64,000 bases of DNA. Source: Brevundimonas sp. Its GTDB lineage: Bacteria; Pseudomonadota; Alphaproteobacteria; Caulobacterales; Caulobacteraceae. Below, piece by piece: positions 54,330-63,020 of this stretch (position 1 is its first letter; each line of letters begins with the position of its first letter). The stretch lies in the NCBI RefSeq assembly GCF_003248455.1, contig NZ_QFNM01000004.1, positions 105,039-169,038 of the forward strand, written 5' to 3'. Position numbers and translations under genes: made by a program. The notes beneath the pieces were generated by a model. The model did no database searches. It saw only the letters and a list, made by a program, of their open reading frames with translations, and was not told where the DNA came from.

Positions 54330-54635
54330 ATGCTCGATCCCGACATCCGCGACAACGCCGAACTGAAGCGTTACGAACTGCCCGTCGACGGCGACGTGGC
54401 CGTCGTCACCTACAATCTGTCGCCGCCCAATCTGATGATCACCGAGACCCTGACGCCCGAGCGGCTGGAGGGCCGGGGCATCGCCAGCCGCCTGGCCAAA
54501 CACGTCCTGGCCGACGCCAAGGCGCGCGACCTGCTGATCCTGCCGGTCTGCCCCTTCTTCTCGGCCTATCTGCAGAAACACCCCGAGCACGCCGATGTCG
54601 TTCACCCGACCTATCGCGGCATACTGGGGCTTTGA
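54330..54635 (+). CDS. Small GNAT-type N-acetyltransferase (NATD1/YidJ-like)
   Basis: 101 residues. aagga lies 5 bases before the ATG. It contains the short acetyl-CoA-binding segment ERLEGRGIASRLAKHVLADAK and the end LPVCPFFSAYLQKHPEHADV, both characteristic of the minimal GNAT family represented by human NATD1 and bacterial YidJ. The substrate is unknown. It starts 9 bp after the pseudouridine synthase, so it is co-transcribed. Confidence 0.8.
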   Translation: MLDPDIRDNAELKRYELPVDGDVAVVTYNLSPPNLMITETLTPERLEGRGIASRLAKHVLADAKARDLLILPVCPFFSAYLQKHPEHADVVHPTYRGILGL

Positions 54636-54652
54636 CCACCGAGAACGCGCGT

Positions 54653-54682
54653 CTTGAATGGAAACGGACCAGTCCCTACATT
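54653..54682 (+). promoter_or_regulatory. Candidate heat-shock (sigma-32) promoter of rpoH
   Basis: CTTGAA (54653-54658), 15 bases and CCCTACATT (54674-54682) approximate the sigma-32 consensus CTTGAA-N-CCCCATnT. Caulobacter rpoH is known to have a heat-shock promoter, and this lies 178 bp before the rpoH start. Confidence 0.45.
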
Positions 54683-54860
54683 CGACGTCAGCTGGCGCGA
54701 GTGGCGCCGGGGTTGCGGTCACGCCTTCGTGTGACCATCCGCCTCTAACAATGGCCGCAACCCATCGCCATTTGACCGGTTGAGGGGTGAGGCGTCGGCG
54801 CACGAACGTGGCCGATGACGAAGTGCCCGCTCGTTCAAGACGGTCGGAGGGACCTTTACT

Positions 54861-55748
54861 ATGGCTGCCAACAACACGCTCGCGGTGATGTCGCCCGAAC
54901 AGGGCCTGTCGCGCTATCTGACGGAAATCCGCAAGTTTCCGATGCTGACCAAGGACGAGGAGTTCATGCTGGCCAAGCGTTGGTCCGAGCACCAGGACCC
55001 CGAGGCCGCCCACCGTCTCGTCACCTCCCACCTTCGCCTCGTGGCCAAGATCGCCATGGGCTATCGCGGCTATGGTCTGCCGATCGGCGAAGTGATTTCC
55101 GAGGGCAATGTCGGCCTGATGCAGGCCGTCAAGAAATTCGACCCGGACAAGGGCTTCCGCCTGGCGACCTACGCCATGTGGTGGATCAGGGCTTCGATCC
55201 AGGAATACATCCTGCGCAGCTGGTCCCTGGTGAAAATGGGCACCACCGCCGCCCAGAAGAAGCTTTTCTTCAACCTGCGCAAGGCCAAGAGCCAGATTTC
55301 CGCCTTCGAGGACGGCGACCTGCATCCCGAACACCTCGCCGCCATCGCCACCAAACTGGGCGTCAGCGAGGAAGAGGTCACCAACATGAACCGCCGGCTC
55401 GGCGGCGACGCTTCGCTGAACGCGCCCCTGCGCGTCGATGGCGAAAGCGAATGGCAGGACTGGCTGGCCGACGACACGGCCGTCTCTCAGGAAACCCAAC
55501 TCGCCGACGACGAGGAAAAGGGCATCCGCATGAGCCTGCTTCAGGAAGCGATGGAAGAGTTGACCGACCGCGAGAAGCACATCCTGACGGAACGCCGCCT
55601 CAAGGACGATCCCGTCACCCTCGAAGAACTGGCCGGCCAGTACGGCGTCTCGCGCGAGCGCGTGCGTCAGATCGAAGTCCGCGCCTTCGAGAAGCTGCAG
55701 AAGGCCATGCGCGCCGCGGCCGAAGAACGCAATCTGGTCGACGCCTGA
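54861..55748 (+). CDS. rpoH: RNA polymerase sigma-32 factor RpoH
   Basis: 295 residues from an ATG with ggaggg upstream. Region 2 (SHLRLVAKIAMGYRGYGLPIGE and ATYAMWWIRASIQEYILRSW) and the RpoH box QKKLFFNLRK identify sigma-32, not the housekeeping sigma. Region 4 ends VSRERVRQIEVRAFEKLQKAM. It directs transcription of chaperones and proteases after heat shock. A sigma-32-like promoter upstream suggests autoregulation. Confidence 0.95.
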   Translation: MAANNTLAVMSPEQGLSRYLTEIRKFPMLTKDEEFMLAKRWSEHQDPEAAHRLVTSHLRLVAKIAMGYRGYGLPIGEVISEGNVGLMQAVKKFDPDKGFRLATYAMWWIRASIQEYILRSWSLVKMGTTAAQKKLFFNLRKAKSQISAFEDGDLHPEHLAAIATKLGVSEEEVTNMNRRLGGDASLNAPLRVDGESEWQDWLADDTAVSQETQLADDEEKGIRMSLLQEAMEELTDREKHILTERRLKDDPVTLEELAGQYGVSRERVRQIEVRAFEKLQKAMRAAAEERNLVDA

Positions 55749-55766
55749 CCGCGCTCCGGCTCTGCG

Positions 55767-56588
55767 TCAGCAGGCTTGGGCCAAGGGCGCCGTCTGCGTC
55801 GATGCGGCGTCGGCGGCGCGGGCGGCCGCCACCACGGCGTTCACCGGCTGGATCAGGCCGGCCTTCGTGACCTGTCCTGTCGCCAGATAGGCCTGCAGCG
55901 TCGCCACAACCATCGCCAGCCTGGGGTCCGCCGCCTTGACCGCAAGGCCGTTCAGCGTCTCGGCCTGCTGGCGAATGGCGCGCGTGGCCTGCGAGGGGTC
56001 TTGCTCGAACTGGTTCATGGCCGAGATCAGGATGCGCGTCGCCTGGTCGCGCATCTCCGCCGCCCCGCCGGCCGCGCCGTCGCTGCGACGCTTCTTGGCG
56101 CCGGTGTATTCGCCCGAGTTGAATCGTCTGCGGTCCGGCCCGACATAGCCGACCGCCTCGATCCACGGACGCGGCTTCAGGGCCACGTTCTCGACCCGCT
56201 TGAACAGGTCGCCGGTCGTGAAGGGCTTTCGCAGGAACTCGTGCACCCCGGCGTCGCGCGCGCCCTTGATGGCGGCGGCGGTGGCCTCGGCCGTCACCAT
56301 GATGATCGGCGACATCCGGCATGACATGCTGGAGCGGCGCACCCGCCGGGCCAGGGTCTCGCCGTTCAGCGTCTCGCCCGACCGTTCGGTGAAGATCACG
56401 CCCGGCTCGACGTCGCGCAACAGTTCCAGCGCCCGCTCCTCGTCCGTCTCGCAATAGACTTCGCGGGCGCCCATCCCCTTCATGATGTCGGTCAGCAGGC
56501 GCGTGGCGGACAGATTGGGGTCGATGATGACGACCCGTCGGACGGCGGGTTCGATGCGGCTCAGGGTTTTGGCGTTGGCGGCGAACAC
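55767..56588 (-). CDS. Atypical response regulator: receiver domain with Glu at the phosphorylation site plus helical C-terminus
   Basis: 273 residues from a GTG at 56588 with ggag 7 bases upstream. Residues 16-135 form a receiver domain: acidic-pocket D23 (VVIIDPN), T99 in MVTAEA and K121 in FLRKPF are retained. The phosphoacceptor position is E68 (VIFTERS), not Asp. The C-terminal half is helical, Ala-rich, and has no recognisable output domain. It may act without phosphorylation as a protein-interaction module. It converges on rpoH and follows purA on the same strand. Confidence 0.8.
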   Translation of the reverse strand: MFAANAKTLSRIEPAVRRVVIIDPNLSATRLLTDIMKGMGAREVYCETDEERALELLRDVEPGVIFTERSGETLNGETLARRVRRSSMSCRMSPIIMVTAEATAAAIKGARDAGVHEFLRKPFTTGDLFKRVENVALKPRPWIEAVGYVGPDRRRFNSGEYTGAKKRRSDGAAGGAAEMRDQATRILISAMNQFEQDPSQATRAIRQQAETLNGLAVKAADPRLAMVVATLQAYLATGQVTKAGLIQPVNAVVAAARAADAASTQTAPLAQAC

Positions 56589-56665
56589 GGTCGGCTCCCT
56601 TCCTGGAGCCGTTATCCTTACCTGGCCCCGGTTAAGGCCTGTTGAATAAGCACAATTGCGTCGCC

Positions 56666-57877
56666 TTACCCTTGGAAGGGGTCGCGCATCAGGATCGTGT
56701 CGTCCCGCTCCGGGCTGGTCGACAGCAGGGCGACGGGCGCGCCGATCAGCTCCTCGATGCGCCGCACATATTTGATCGCATTGGCGTTGATATCCTTGAA
56801 GCTGCGGACGCCGGCCGTGCTTTCGCTCCAGCCTTCCAGTTCCTCGAACACCGGCTCGGCGGCGCCCTGCGCCTTCAGGCTGCTCGGCAGATAATCCAGA
56901 ACCTCGCCGTCGACCCGATAGCCGACGCAGATTTTCAGCGTCTCCAACCCGTCCAGCACGTCCAGCTTGGTCAGGGCGATGCCGTCGATGCCGTTGATGG
57001 CCACCGACTGGCGCACCAGCACGGCGTCGAACCAGCCGCAGCGTCGCGCCCGGCCCGTGTTCACCCCGACCTCCCGCCCCACGGTCGCCAGATGCTCGCC
57101 CACCGCGTCGTTCAGTTCGCAGGCGAACGGCCCCTCGCCCACCCGCGTCGTATAGGCCTTGACGATGCCCAGCACGTATCCGACGCCGCGCGGCCCGACG
57201 CCCGATCCGGCCGCCGCCTGCCCCGCCACCGTGTTGGAGCTGGTCACATAGGGATAGGTGCCGTGGTCCACGTCCAGAAACGCGCCCTGCGCGCCCTCGA
57301 ACAGCACACGTTTGCCCGCCTTCTGCGCCTGGTCCAGCACGCGCCATGCCGGCTTCACATAGGGCAGGATCTTGGGCGCGATCTCCAGCAGCTGGGCCAA
57401 CAGCGCATCGGGATCGATCGGCTCCAGCCCCAGCCCGGCCCGCAGCGGATCGTGGTGCGAGCGCAGCCGGTCGATCTTGACCTTCAGGTCGTCTTCGTTG
57501 GCCAGGTCGCAGACGCGGATGGCGCGCCGGCCCACCTTGTCCTCATAGGCCGGGCCGATGCCGCGTCCGGTCGTGCCGATCTTGGCGCCCGGCGCGCTGG
57601 CCGCCGCCTCGCGCGCCACGTCCAGCGCCGGATGGATGGGCAGGATCAGACAGGCGTTGTCGGCGATGGTCAGGATGTCGGGGCTGATCGCCACGCCCTG
57701 GGCCTCGATCTTCTGGATCTCGCCCACCAGATGCCAGGGATCGACCACCACGCCGTTGCCGATGATCGACGGCTTGCCCTGGACCACGCCCGAAGGCAGC
57801 AGCGCCAGCTTATAGACCTTGCCGTCCACGACCAGGGTGTGGCCCGCATTGTGCCCGCCCTGGAACCGCACCACCAT
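56666..57877 (-). CDS. purA: Adenylosuccinate synthetase missing its N-terminal catalytic loop
   Basis: The frame from the ATG at 57877 begins MVVRFQGGHNAGHTLVV, and the rest matches PurA to its end (TTGRGIGPAYEDK, GIVKAYTTRVGEGPF, GVNTGRARRCGWFD, DINANAIKYV). PurA normally has about 30 residues before this, including WGDEGKGK with the GTP loop and catalytic Asp. Upstream, LSNRAD is still in frame after a Shine-Dalgarno (ggagag at 57900-57905), then the homology stops. About 66 bases, from the start codon to roughly codon 22, seem deleted. As written, the product should be inactive. Confidence 0.85.
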   Translation of the reverse strand: MVVRFQGGHNAGHTLVVDGKVYKLALLPSGVVQGKPSIIGNGVVVDPWHLVGEIQKIEAQGVAISPDILTIADNACLILPIHPALDVAREAAASAPGAKIGTTGRGIGPAYEDKVGRRAIRVCDLANEDDLKVKIDRLRSHHDPLRAGLGLEPIDPDALLAQLLEIAPKILPYVKPAWRVLDQAQKAGKRVLFEGAQGAFLDVDHGTYPYVTSSNTVAGQAAAGSGVGPRGVGYVLGIVKAYTTRVGEGPFACELNDAVGEHLATVGREVGVNTGRARRCGWFDAVLVRQSVAINGIDGIALTKLDVLDGLETLKICVGYRVDGEVLDYLPSSLKAQGAAEPVFEELEGWSESTAGVRSFKDINANAIKYVRRIEELIGAPVALLSTSPERDDTILMRDPFQG

Positions 57878-57968
57878 GTCGGCGCGGTTGGACAGCTCAC
57901 TCTCCGCACTTGAATGCGGGCGCAGCCTATAGCGGGGGAATCGTCCGGTGTCGTCCTGTCAGGCGGAT

Positions 57969-59129
57969 TTATCCGACTTCGGCGACCGCCGTCTCGAACG
58001 CCCATTCCAGCCAAGGCGTCGCGGCGATCACATCGGCCGTCTCGACGGTGCAACCGCACCACAGTCTCAACCCAGGCGGCGCATTGCGATGCGGCTCCAT
58101 GTCGAACACCGCCCCCTCGCCCTCCAGCAGGGCCTTGAAGCGTTTGACGAAGGCCTTCTGCCCCTTGTCGTCCAGCCCGGTCACGCGCGGATCGACGAAC
58201 TTCAGACACACCGATGTCGTCGAGCGTATCTCCGGCCGCTCGGGCAGGAAGTCGATCCAGCCGGATCGCCCCACCCAGTCCGCCAGCGCGGCGTAGTTGG
58301 CGTCCGTGCGGCGGATCAGTTCCGTCAACCCGCCCACGTCCCGCGCCCATTCCAGCGCGTCGATCCAGTCCTCTATGGTCAGGATCGAGAAGGTGTTGAT
58401 CGCCACCCCGTCCGCCAGCGCCCGGTCGAACCGGCCCTTGCCGTCCGTCAACCGCAGCAGCTTGGGGATCGGCCGTTCGGGCCGGTATGTATCCAGCCGC
58501 TCGACCGCGCGCGGCGACAGCGCCATCACGCCTATGCCCGCCTCGCCGCCCAGCGCCTTCTGGAAGCTGAAGGTCACGACATCCAGCTTGTCGAACGGCA
58601 GGGTCATGGCGAAGGCGGCCGAGGTGGCGTCGCAGATGGCCAGCCCCTCGCGGTCGTCGGGAATCCAGTCGGCGTCGGGCACCCGCACGCCCGAGGTCGT
58701 GCCGTTCCACGGGAACACCACGTCCTTGGACCAGTCGGCCTGCGACAGGTCGGGCAGTTCGCCCCAGGGCGCGGTCAGGGCCTCGGGCTCCAGCCCCAGG
58801 TGATCCTTCACGTCCGCCAGCCAGGTCAGGCCGAAATTCTCGAACGCGACCACCTGCACCGGCCGCCGCCCCAGCATCGCCCACAGCGCCGCCTCGACCG
58901 CGCCTGTGTCGGACCCCGGCGTATAGAGCATGACATGGCTGTCGGGGACCTCCAGCACGTCGCGCGTCAGCCGCAGGCCATGCGCGAACCGCTCCACCAC
59001 CTCGGGCGCGCGAATGCCCCGCCCCAGCAGATCGGACGGCAGGCCGCCCAGCGCATAGCCCGGCCGTTTCGCCGTCGGACCGGCCGAAAACCACGGCCGC
59101 GCCGGCTTCGCATCGGGCTTCGCTGTCAT
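57969..59129 (-). CDS. serC: Phosphoserine aminotransferase
   Basis: 386 residues from the ATG at 59129, which has aggaga 6 bases upstream. It has class V aminotransferase features: MLYTPGSDTGAVEAALWAMLG, the PLP lysine in FSFQKALGGEAG and VVFPWNGTTSGV. It matches the longer alphaproteobacterial SerC type. It makes phosphoserine in serine synthesis. serA, which commonly follows serC in related genomes, is not present before purA. Confidence 0.92.
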   Translation of the reverse strand: MTAKPDAKPARPWFSAGPTAKRPGYALGGLPSDLLGRGIRAPEVVERFAHGLRLTRDVLEVPDSHVMLYTPGSDTGAVEAALWAMLGRRPVQVVAFENFGLTWLADVKDHLGLEPEALTAPWGELPDLSQADWSKDVVFPWNGTTSGVRVPDADWIPDDREGLAICDATSAAFAMTLPFDKLDVVTFSFQKALGGEAGIGVMALSPRAVERLDTYRPERPIPKLLRLTDGKGRFDRALADGVAINTFSILTIEDWIDALEWARDVGGLTELIRRTDANYAALADWVGRSGWIDFLPERPEIRSTTSVCLKFVDPRVTGLDDKGQKAFVKRFKALLEGEGAVFDMEPHRNAPPGLRLWCGCTVETADVIAATPWLEWAFETAVAEVG

Positions 59130-59152
59130 GATCGTCTCCTGCGGCGGCCTGC

Positions 59153-60097
59153 TCAGCGCCCGGGCGTATAGGGCCGCTTGGCCCGCCAGTCCTCGGCGAA
59201 CCGGGTCAGCGCTTCGTCCGGCTCGTCCGGCAATGTCACCACCAGCCGGGCCAGCAGGTCGCCGCGCCGTCCCTTGTCGAACGCCCCACGTCCCTTCAGC
59301 CGCAGCACCTTGCCCGAGTTCGAGCCTGCGGGAATGGTCATCTGCACCGCCCCTTCCGGCGTCGGCACCCGCACCTTGGCCCCCAGCACGGCGTCGGGAA
59401 CCGACACGGCCAAGTCCATCGTCAGGTCCGCCCCCTCGCGGCGATAGATCGGATGCGGCTCGATCCGCAGTTCGATCAGGGCGTCGCCGTTCTCGGCGCC
59501 CCGCCCCGGCGCGCCCTGGCCGCGCAGACGGATGGTTTGGCCGTCGGACGCCCCCTTGGGGATGGTCACGTCCAGGGTGCGTCCGTCTGAGAACTGGATG
59601 CGCCGCGTGGCGCCGGCGATGGCGTCTTCCAGGCTGATGTCCAGCGTCGCCTTCACGTCCTGGCCGCGCGCGGCGAAGTCCCGCGCGCCGCGCTGACGCC
59701 CCGCCCCGCCGAACATGCCGAACAGGTCGTCCAGGTCGACGCCGTCGAAGCTGGCCCGACCCCCCGGCCCGCCGCCGCCCGCGAATCCGCCGCCCTGGCC
59801 GAAGGGATTGCCCCCCTGGCCGAACGGATTCCCGCCCGCGCGGCCGCCTCCGCCGAAGCCGCGATATTGTTCGTTGCCGTCGCCATCGATCTGGCCGGCG
59901 TCGTATTTGGCGCGCTTCTCCTTGTCGCCCAGGATGTCGAAGGCGGCGGTCACACGCTTGAACTTGTCCTCGGTGATCTTGTCGCCGGGGTTCTTGTCCG
60001 GGTGCAGCTCCTTGGCGAGCTTTCGGTACGCCTTCTTGACCTCGTCCGCGCTCGCACCCTTCGAAACGCCCAGTTCCTTGTAGGGATCGCCTGCCAC
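59153..60097 (-). CDS. DnaJ-like co-chaperone (CbpA type)
   Basis: 314 residues from a GTG start. An N-terminal J domain with the HPD triad (AKELHPDKNPGD) is followed by a Gly/Phe-rich linker containing a direct NPFGQGG-NPFGQGG repeat and the C-terminal substrate-binding domains (VTIPKGASDGQTIRLRGQG). There is no zinc-finger region, so this is a type II DnaJ like CbpA. It stimulates Hsp70. It lies 23 bp before serC on the same strand. Confidence 0.9.
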   Translation of the reverse strand: MAGDPYKELGVSKGASADEVKKAYRKLAKELHPDKNPGDKITEDKFKRVTAAFDILGDKEKRAKYDAGQIDGDGNEQYRGFGGGGRAGGNPFGQGGNPFGQGGGFAGGGGPGGRASFDGVDLDDLFGMFGGAGRQRGARDFAARGQDVKATLDISLEDAIAGATRRIQFSDGRTLDVTIPKGASDGQTIRLRGQGAPGRGAENGDALIELRIEPHPIYRREGADLTMDLAVSVPDAVLGAKVRVPTPEGAVQMTIPAGSNSGKVLRLKGRGAFDKGRRGDLLARLVVTLPDEPDEALTRFAEDWRAKRPYTPGR

Positions 60098-60184
60098 GTC
60101 CGTTGTCGCTCCAACTGAAAACCGATGGGCCGTCAGTTAAGCCATGCCCCCGCCCCCGCAAAGGGCCGGGCCCGTCATATTTCG

Positions 60185-60871
60185 TCAGACCAGGCCGATT
60201 TCCGCCTCGGCGCCCCAGCCGAAGCCTTCGCCCCACTGGGCGGCGGCGATCCGGGCGCCGCCCGTCGCCCTCAACGGAAAATCCGCCGCGAACGCCTCGG
60301 CCGGATAGAGCAGGCTGGTCTCCTCCGTCTCGAAGGTCCGCAGCAGGCCACGCTCGTCCAGCACCCGGACGCGGAACCGCAAGGGATCGACCGCCGCCGG
60401 CTCGCCGTCCCAGCCGTCGCCATACAGCCGAACACGCGGCGTCCACCGCACCCTCCGCCCCGCCGCGGTCTTCTCGACGCTCAGGCCGCACGGCGACCAG
60501 GGCCGGGCATGAACCCCCGCCGGGGTGAAGCCGATCTGCGTGAACCCGACGCCGCCCGGCGCCGCGCCCGCCGGTCCCGCACGGCAGATCAGGGGCAGGC
60601 CCCGTTCGCCCCGCCCGATCTCGGCCCGCGCCAGACGGCCGTCCAAGACCACCGCCGCCGCTCCGACAGGCGCCCCGGCGCGCATCTCGACCTCGGTCCC
60701 CTGCTGACCGCGCAACAGGCCCGTCAACCGCCATTCGCCCGGTCCCGCCAGCGCCGCCGACCGGTACTGGATCACCTCCCAGCCCGCGGCCGTCTCGACC
60801 GCCAGGGCGTTGGCGCCGCCCAGCACCGCCGTCTCGACCGCGCTTTCCGGCTCTCCGCCCTCGATGCGCAA
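60185..60871 (-). pseudogene. C-terminal remnant of a GTA gp15-type tail/host-specificity protein
   Basis: 228 residues from a TTG. The frame stays open up to an in-frame stop at 60965-60967 without a convincing start. The sequence (IVLRIEGGEPESAV, WRLTGLLRGQQGTE, RTFETEETSLLYPAEAFAADFP, GFGWGAEAEIGLV) resembles the last part of the roughly 1,200-residue tail protein that ends gene-transfer-agent clusters. The N-terminal thousand residues are absent. Upstream lies the ribosome site of an unrelated plus-strand gene. Confidence 0.6.
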
Positions 60872-60966
60872 GACGATGGCGTTCGCCGTGTCCCGGGCCC
60901 GCGCCCGAAACCTGTGATTGTTCGCCGCCCGATCCGTCGCTAACCTGGATCGAAAGGAGGGCTGTC

Positions 60967-61308
60967 ATGCTCCCAACCCCGATCTTCGAACGCGGCGATG
61001 TCTACGAAGCCAGTCTGTGGTTTGTCGCGCTCTGCTTGATGAGCTTGCTGTTCCCGACAGGCGCATTCTCAAATGGCCTCAAGACTGTGTCGCGTTGGCG
61101 CTTCTTCGGCATAGTCGCCGCCTTCGCCTTCGTGACGGGCCTGGCGAAATTGACCGGAGGCGCCTTGCACCAGGGGGCCCAGGCCGCCGGCAGCAATTAC
61201 GCCTTCGCCTGGGGTGTCCTCGGCGGCCTGACGCCGATACTCATGGCCGTCGTCTGCCTGCGGCTATGGCTGTCTCGTCCTGCTGGACGCAAGACCGGCG
61301 AATTCTGA
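60967..61308 (+). CDS. Small membrane protein of unknown function
   Basis: 113 residues. A near-perfect Shine-Dalgarno (aaggagg, 7 bases before ATG) supports the start. Three hydrophobic helices (LWFVALCLMSLLF, FFGIVAAFAFVTGLAKL, WGVLGGLTPILMAVVCL) suggest an inner-membrane protein. It is somewhat less GC-rich than the neighbours. Its stop overlaps the next start (TGATG). It sits inside the broken GTA cluster on the opposite strand. No family is recognised. Confidence 0.65.
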   Translation: MLPTPIFERGDVYEASLWFVALCLMSLLFPTGAFSNGLKTVSRWRFFGIVAAFAFVTGLAKLTGGALHQGAQAAGSNYAFAWGVLGGLTPILMAVVCLRLWLSRPAGRKTGEF

Positions 61309-62075
61309 TGGCCCACCTCGCGCCGCTCGAAGCCGCCGTCATGGAGGCGATGGTCTGGCAGATGGGCGACAGCGTGCCCGATCTGGCCGCCCAGGCCGCC
61401 GCCAGTTCGCCGGGCCTGCGTCGCAACACCGGCGCGGGCCTCTATTCCCAGTTCCTGGTCGACGCCAATCGGCGCGCGGCCAATCCCGACGCCACCGGCC
61501 TGTTCGGCACGGTCCACGCCGTGGTCCGGGGCCTGGCAGACCCCGTCGGGTTCCAGATCGAACTGCGCCAGGGCCGGCTGACGGCCCTGCACGGCTGGAG
61601 CTATGGCCGCGACACCCGCGTGATCGACTTCTCCAGCGTCCCCGTCGAAGAGGTCTTCACGGTGGACGAGCATGGGCGATCCGTGCCCTATCGCCCCGCG
61701 CGCCAGACCGAAGCCCCGGCCGTCCCGCGCGCGAAACCCGGCGTTCCGACGGGCGTCCTCCAACGCCTGCAACAGGAACCGACCCCCGAATCCCACGCCA
61801 AAACCTTCGGCGTCCCGCTTGGCTCGCAACCTGCTGCGGCGCCGACGCTGGAGCCGATCTCTCCCGTCGGCCTGACCTTCGTCGGCCTCTATCTGGCGAC
61901 GGCCTTGGTCGGCCTGATCCTGGTCTTCGCCCTGCGCCTGCCGATCGTCATGGTCCTGGTCGGCGTCGTCTGGGTCCTGCGCGCCGCCCACGGCAAGAAA
62001 GGCCGCGCGCAGCTGGCCGATTTCGCCGCCCGCCTGGACCGCCAGGGCGTCTTCCAGTCCTTCAGACCACGCTGA
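61308..62075 (+). CDS. Hypothetical protein with C-terminal membrane hairpin
   Basis: 255 residues from an ATG at 61308 overlapping the previous stop. The soluble N-terminal part (about 120 residues: MAHLAPLEAAVMEAMVWQM, LRQGRLTALHGWSYGRD, VIDFSSVPVEEVFTVDEHG) is well structured in composition. A Pro/Ala/Arg linker follows, then two hydrophobic segments (LTFVGLYLATALVGLILVFA and LPIVMVLVGVVWVL) and a basic tail. It is co-translated with the small membrane protein. The function is unknown. Confidence 0.7.
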   Translation: MAHLAPLEAAVMEAMVWQMGDSVPDLAAQAAASSPGLRRNTGAGLYSQFLVDANRRAANPDATGLFGTVHAVVRGLADPVGFQIELRQGRLTALHGWSYGRDTRVIDFSSVPVEEVFTVDEHGRSVPYRPARQTEAPAVPRAKPGVPTGVLQRLQQEPTPESHAKTFGVPLGSQPAAAPTLEPISPVGLTFVGLYLATALVGLILVFALRLPIVMVLVGVVWVLRAAHGKKGRAQLADFAARLDRQGVFQSFRPR

Positions 62076-62274
62076 ACCGGTAGTTGTCGAAACGTGCCAA
62101 TCGGTACTTGCCGGGTCCGATTTCGCTTCCCAAATCAAGATGACTCCGGGAGGCTGCCGTGTTCGGAATGTTTTTTCATCCCAGAAGCTCCGACCCCGGC
62201 CGGCCAGTTGCGGTGCGTGTCGTCGCCGGCCAGCGTCGAGGAGAAAGCACGGATGCACCCCCCGTGGTTGTCGC
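62076..62274. other. Intergenic stretch at the broken end of the GTA head genes
   Basis: About 200 bases between the plus-strand hypothetical gene and the prohead protease, where the GTA capsid gene would be expected. A 47-codon frame (62135-62278, minus) overlaps the protease stop by ATGA but its product resembles nothing known. I see no capsid sequence and no terminator. Confidence 0.5.
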
Positions 62275-62775
62275 TCATGACCCTTCCCGCCCTAAAACCA
62301 CGCTGAACCGCGCGCCCGGCAGCATGGGAAACGTCACCAGCGAAACCTCCCACAGTTCGACCGCGCTCAACACCCGCAGCCGTCCCTGACGCCGCGCCCG
62401 CGCCGTGCGGTATCCGATCGACAGCCCGTCCAGCGCCCCGGCCCGGCTCAGGGCGCCGGCGAACCGCGCCTCGGCCGACCAGTCCTCGATCCGGCCGCGC
62501 ACGAACAGGCCGCGCGCGTCCTCCCGGAGCTCGTCCCACACCCCGACCGGCGCCCGCGCGTCGTGCTGGTTCAGCATCCGCACCCCGTCCGCCCCCGTCC
62601 GGGCCAGACTGTCGGCGAACGCCCCCGCCTGCACCACGTCCCCGTTCAAATCCGCCACGCCCCACAGGGAGGCGTAGCCCTCGATCAGGAGTGGCGAGTG
62701 GCGAGTGGTCAGTGGCGAACCGCGCCGCCCTGTCCCTTCCTTCTCGTCACTCGTCACTCGCCACTCGCCACTCAT
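62275..62775 (-). CDS. GTA/HK97-type prohead protease with repeat-encoded N-terminus
   Basis: 166 residues from an ATG at 62775 that overlaps the preceding gene's stop (ATGA). The protease core starts at LLIEGYASLWGVADLNGDVVQ and has the catalytic His region MLNQHDAR and Ser region GLSIGYRT. It matures the capsid in HK97-like phages and GTAs. The first 29 residues (MSGEWRVTSDEKEG...) are the translated repeat at 62689-62774 and are not part of the family. The partner capsid gene is missing downstream. Confidence 0.82.
   Translation of the reverse strand: MSGEWRVTSDEKEGTGRRGSPLTTRHSPLLIEGYASLWGVADLNGDVVQAGAFADSLARTGADGVRMLNQHDARAPVGVWDELREDARGLFVRGRIEDWSAEARFAGALSRAGALDGLSIGYRTARARRQGRLRVLSAVELWEVSLVTFPMLPGARFSVVLGREGS
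62689..62774. repeat. Inverted repeat built of gtggcgagtg units, copy 1
   Basis: Left arm 62689-62718 and right arm 62744-62774 are inverted complements made of short units such as gtggcgagtg. The element forms the 5' coding end of the protease gene. Confidence 0.8.
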
Positions 62776-63002
62776 TTCCCCTCCAACCGCCGCTCGATCC
62801 GCTCCACGGCCGCCGCCGTCGCCTCGCCTTGGACCTCCAGTCGCGCCAGCCGTTCGGCGACCAGCCGCTGCTCGCCGACCCGCTGCTCCAGCGTGGCGAT
62901 CCGCGCCGCCGCCCCGCCCGCCCAGACCAGTCCGCCCACGGTCTGCACGACCACCGCGATCAGCAGGGCCGTCGGCACGCGGCGGATGTGATGTTCTGTC
63001 AT
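62772..63002 (-). CDS. GTA gp3.5-like small membrane protein
   Basis: 76 residues. aaggag lies 7 bases before the ATG. One hydrophobic helix (ALLIAVVVQTVGGLVWAG) is followed by a coiled coil of about 45 residues rich in Glu, Arg and Leu. GTA clusters have a small gene of this kind between portal and protease, and position plus topology are the basis for the call. Its function is not known. Confidence 0.6.
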   Translation of the reverse strand: MTEHHIRRVPTALLIAVVVQTVGGLVWAGGAAARIATLEQRVGEQRLVAERLARLEVQGEATAAAVERIERRLEGK

Positions 63003-63020
63003 CGTCGCTCTCCTTGAAGT

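Noticed and set aside
62135..62278. 47-codon frame overlapping the protease stop
   Set aside because: The ATGA overlap is attractive, but there is no ribosome site of its own beyond coupling, no similarity to a capsid, and no recognised family.
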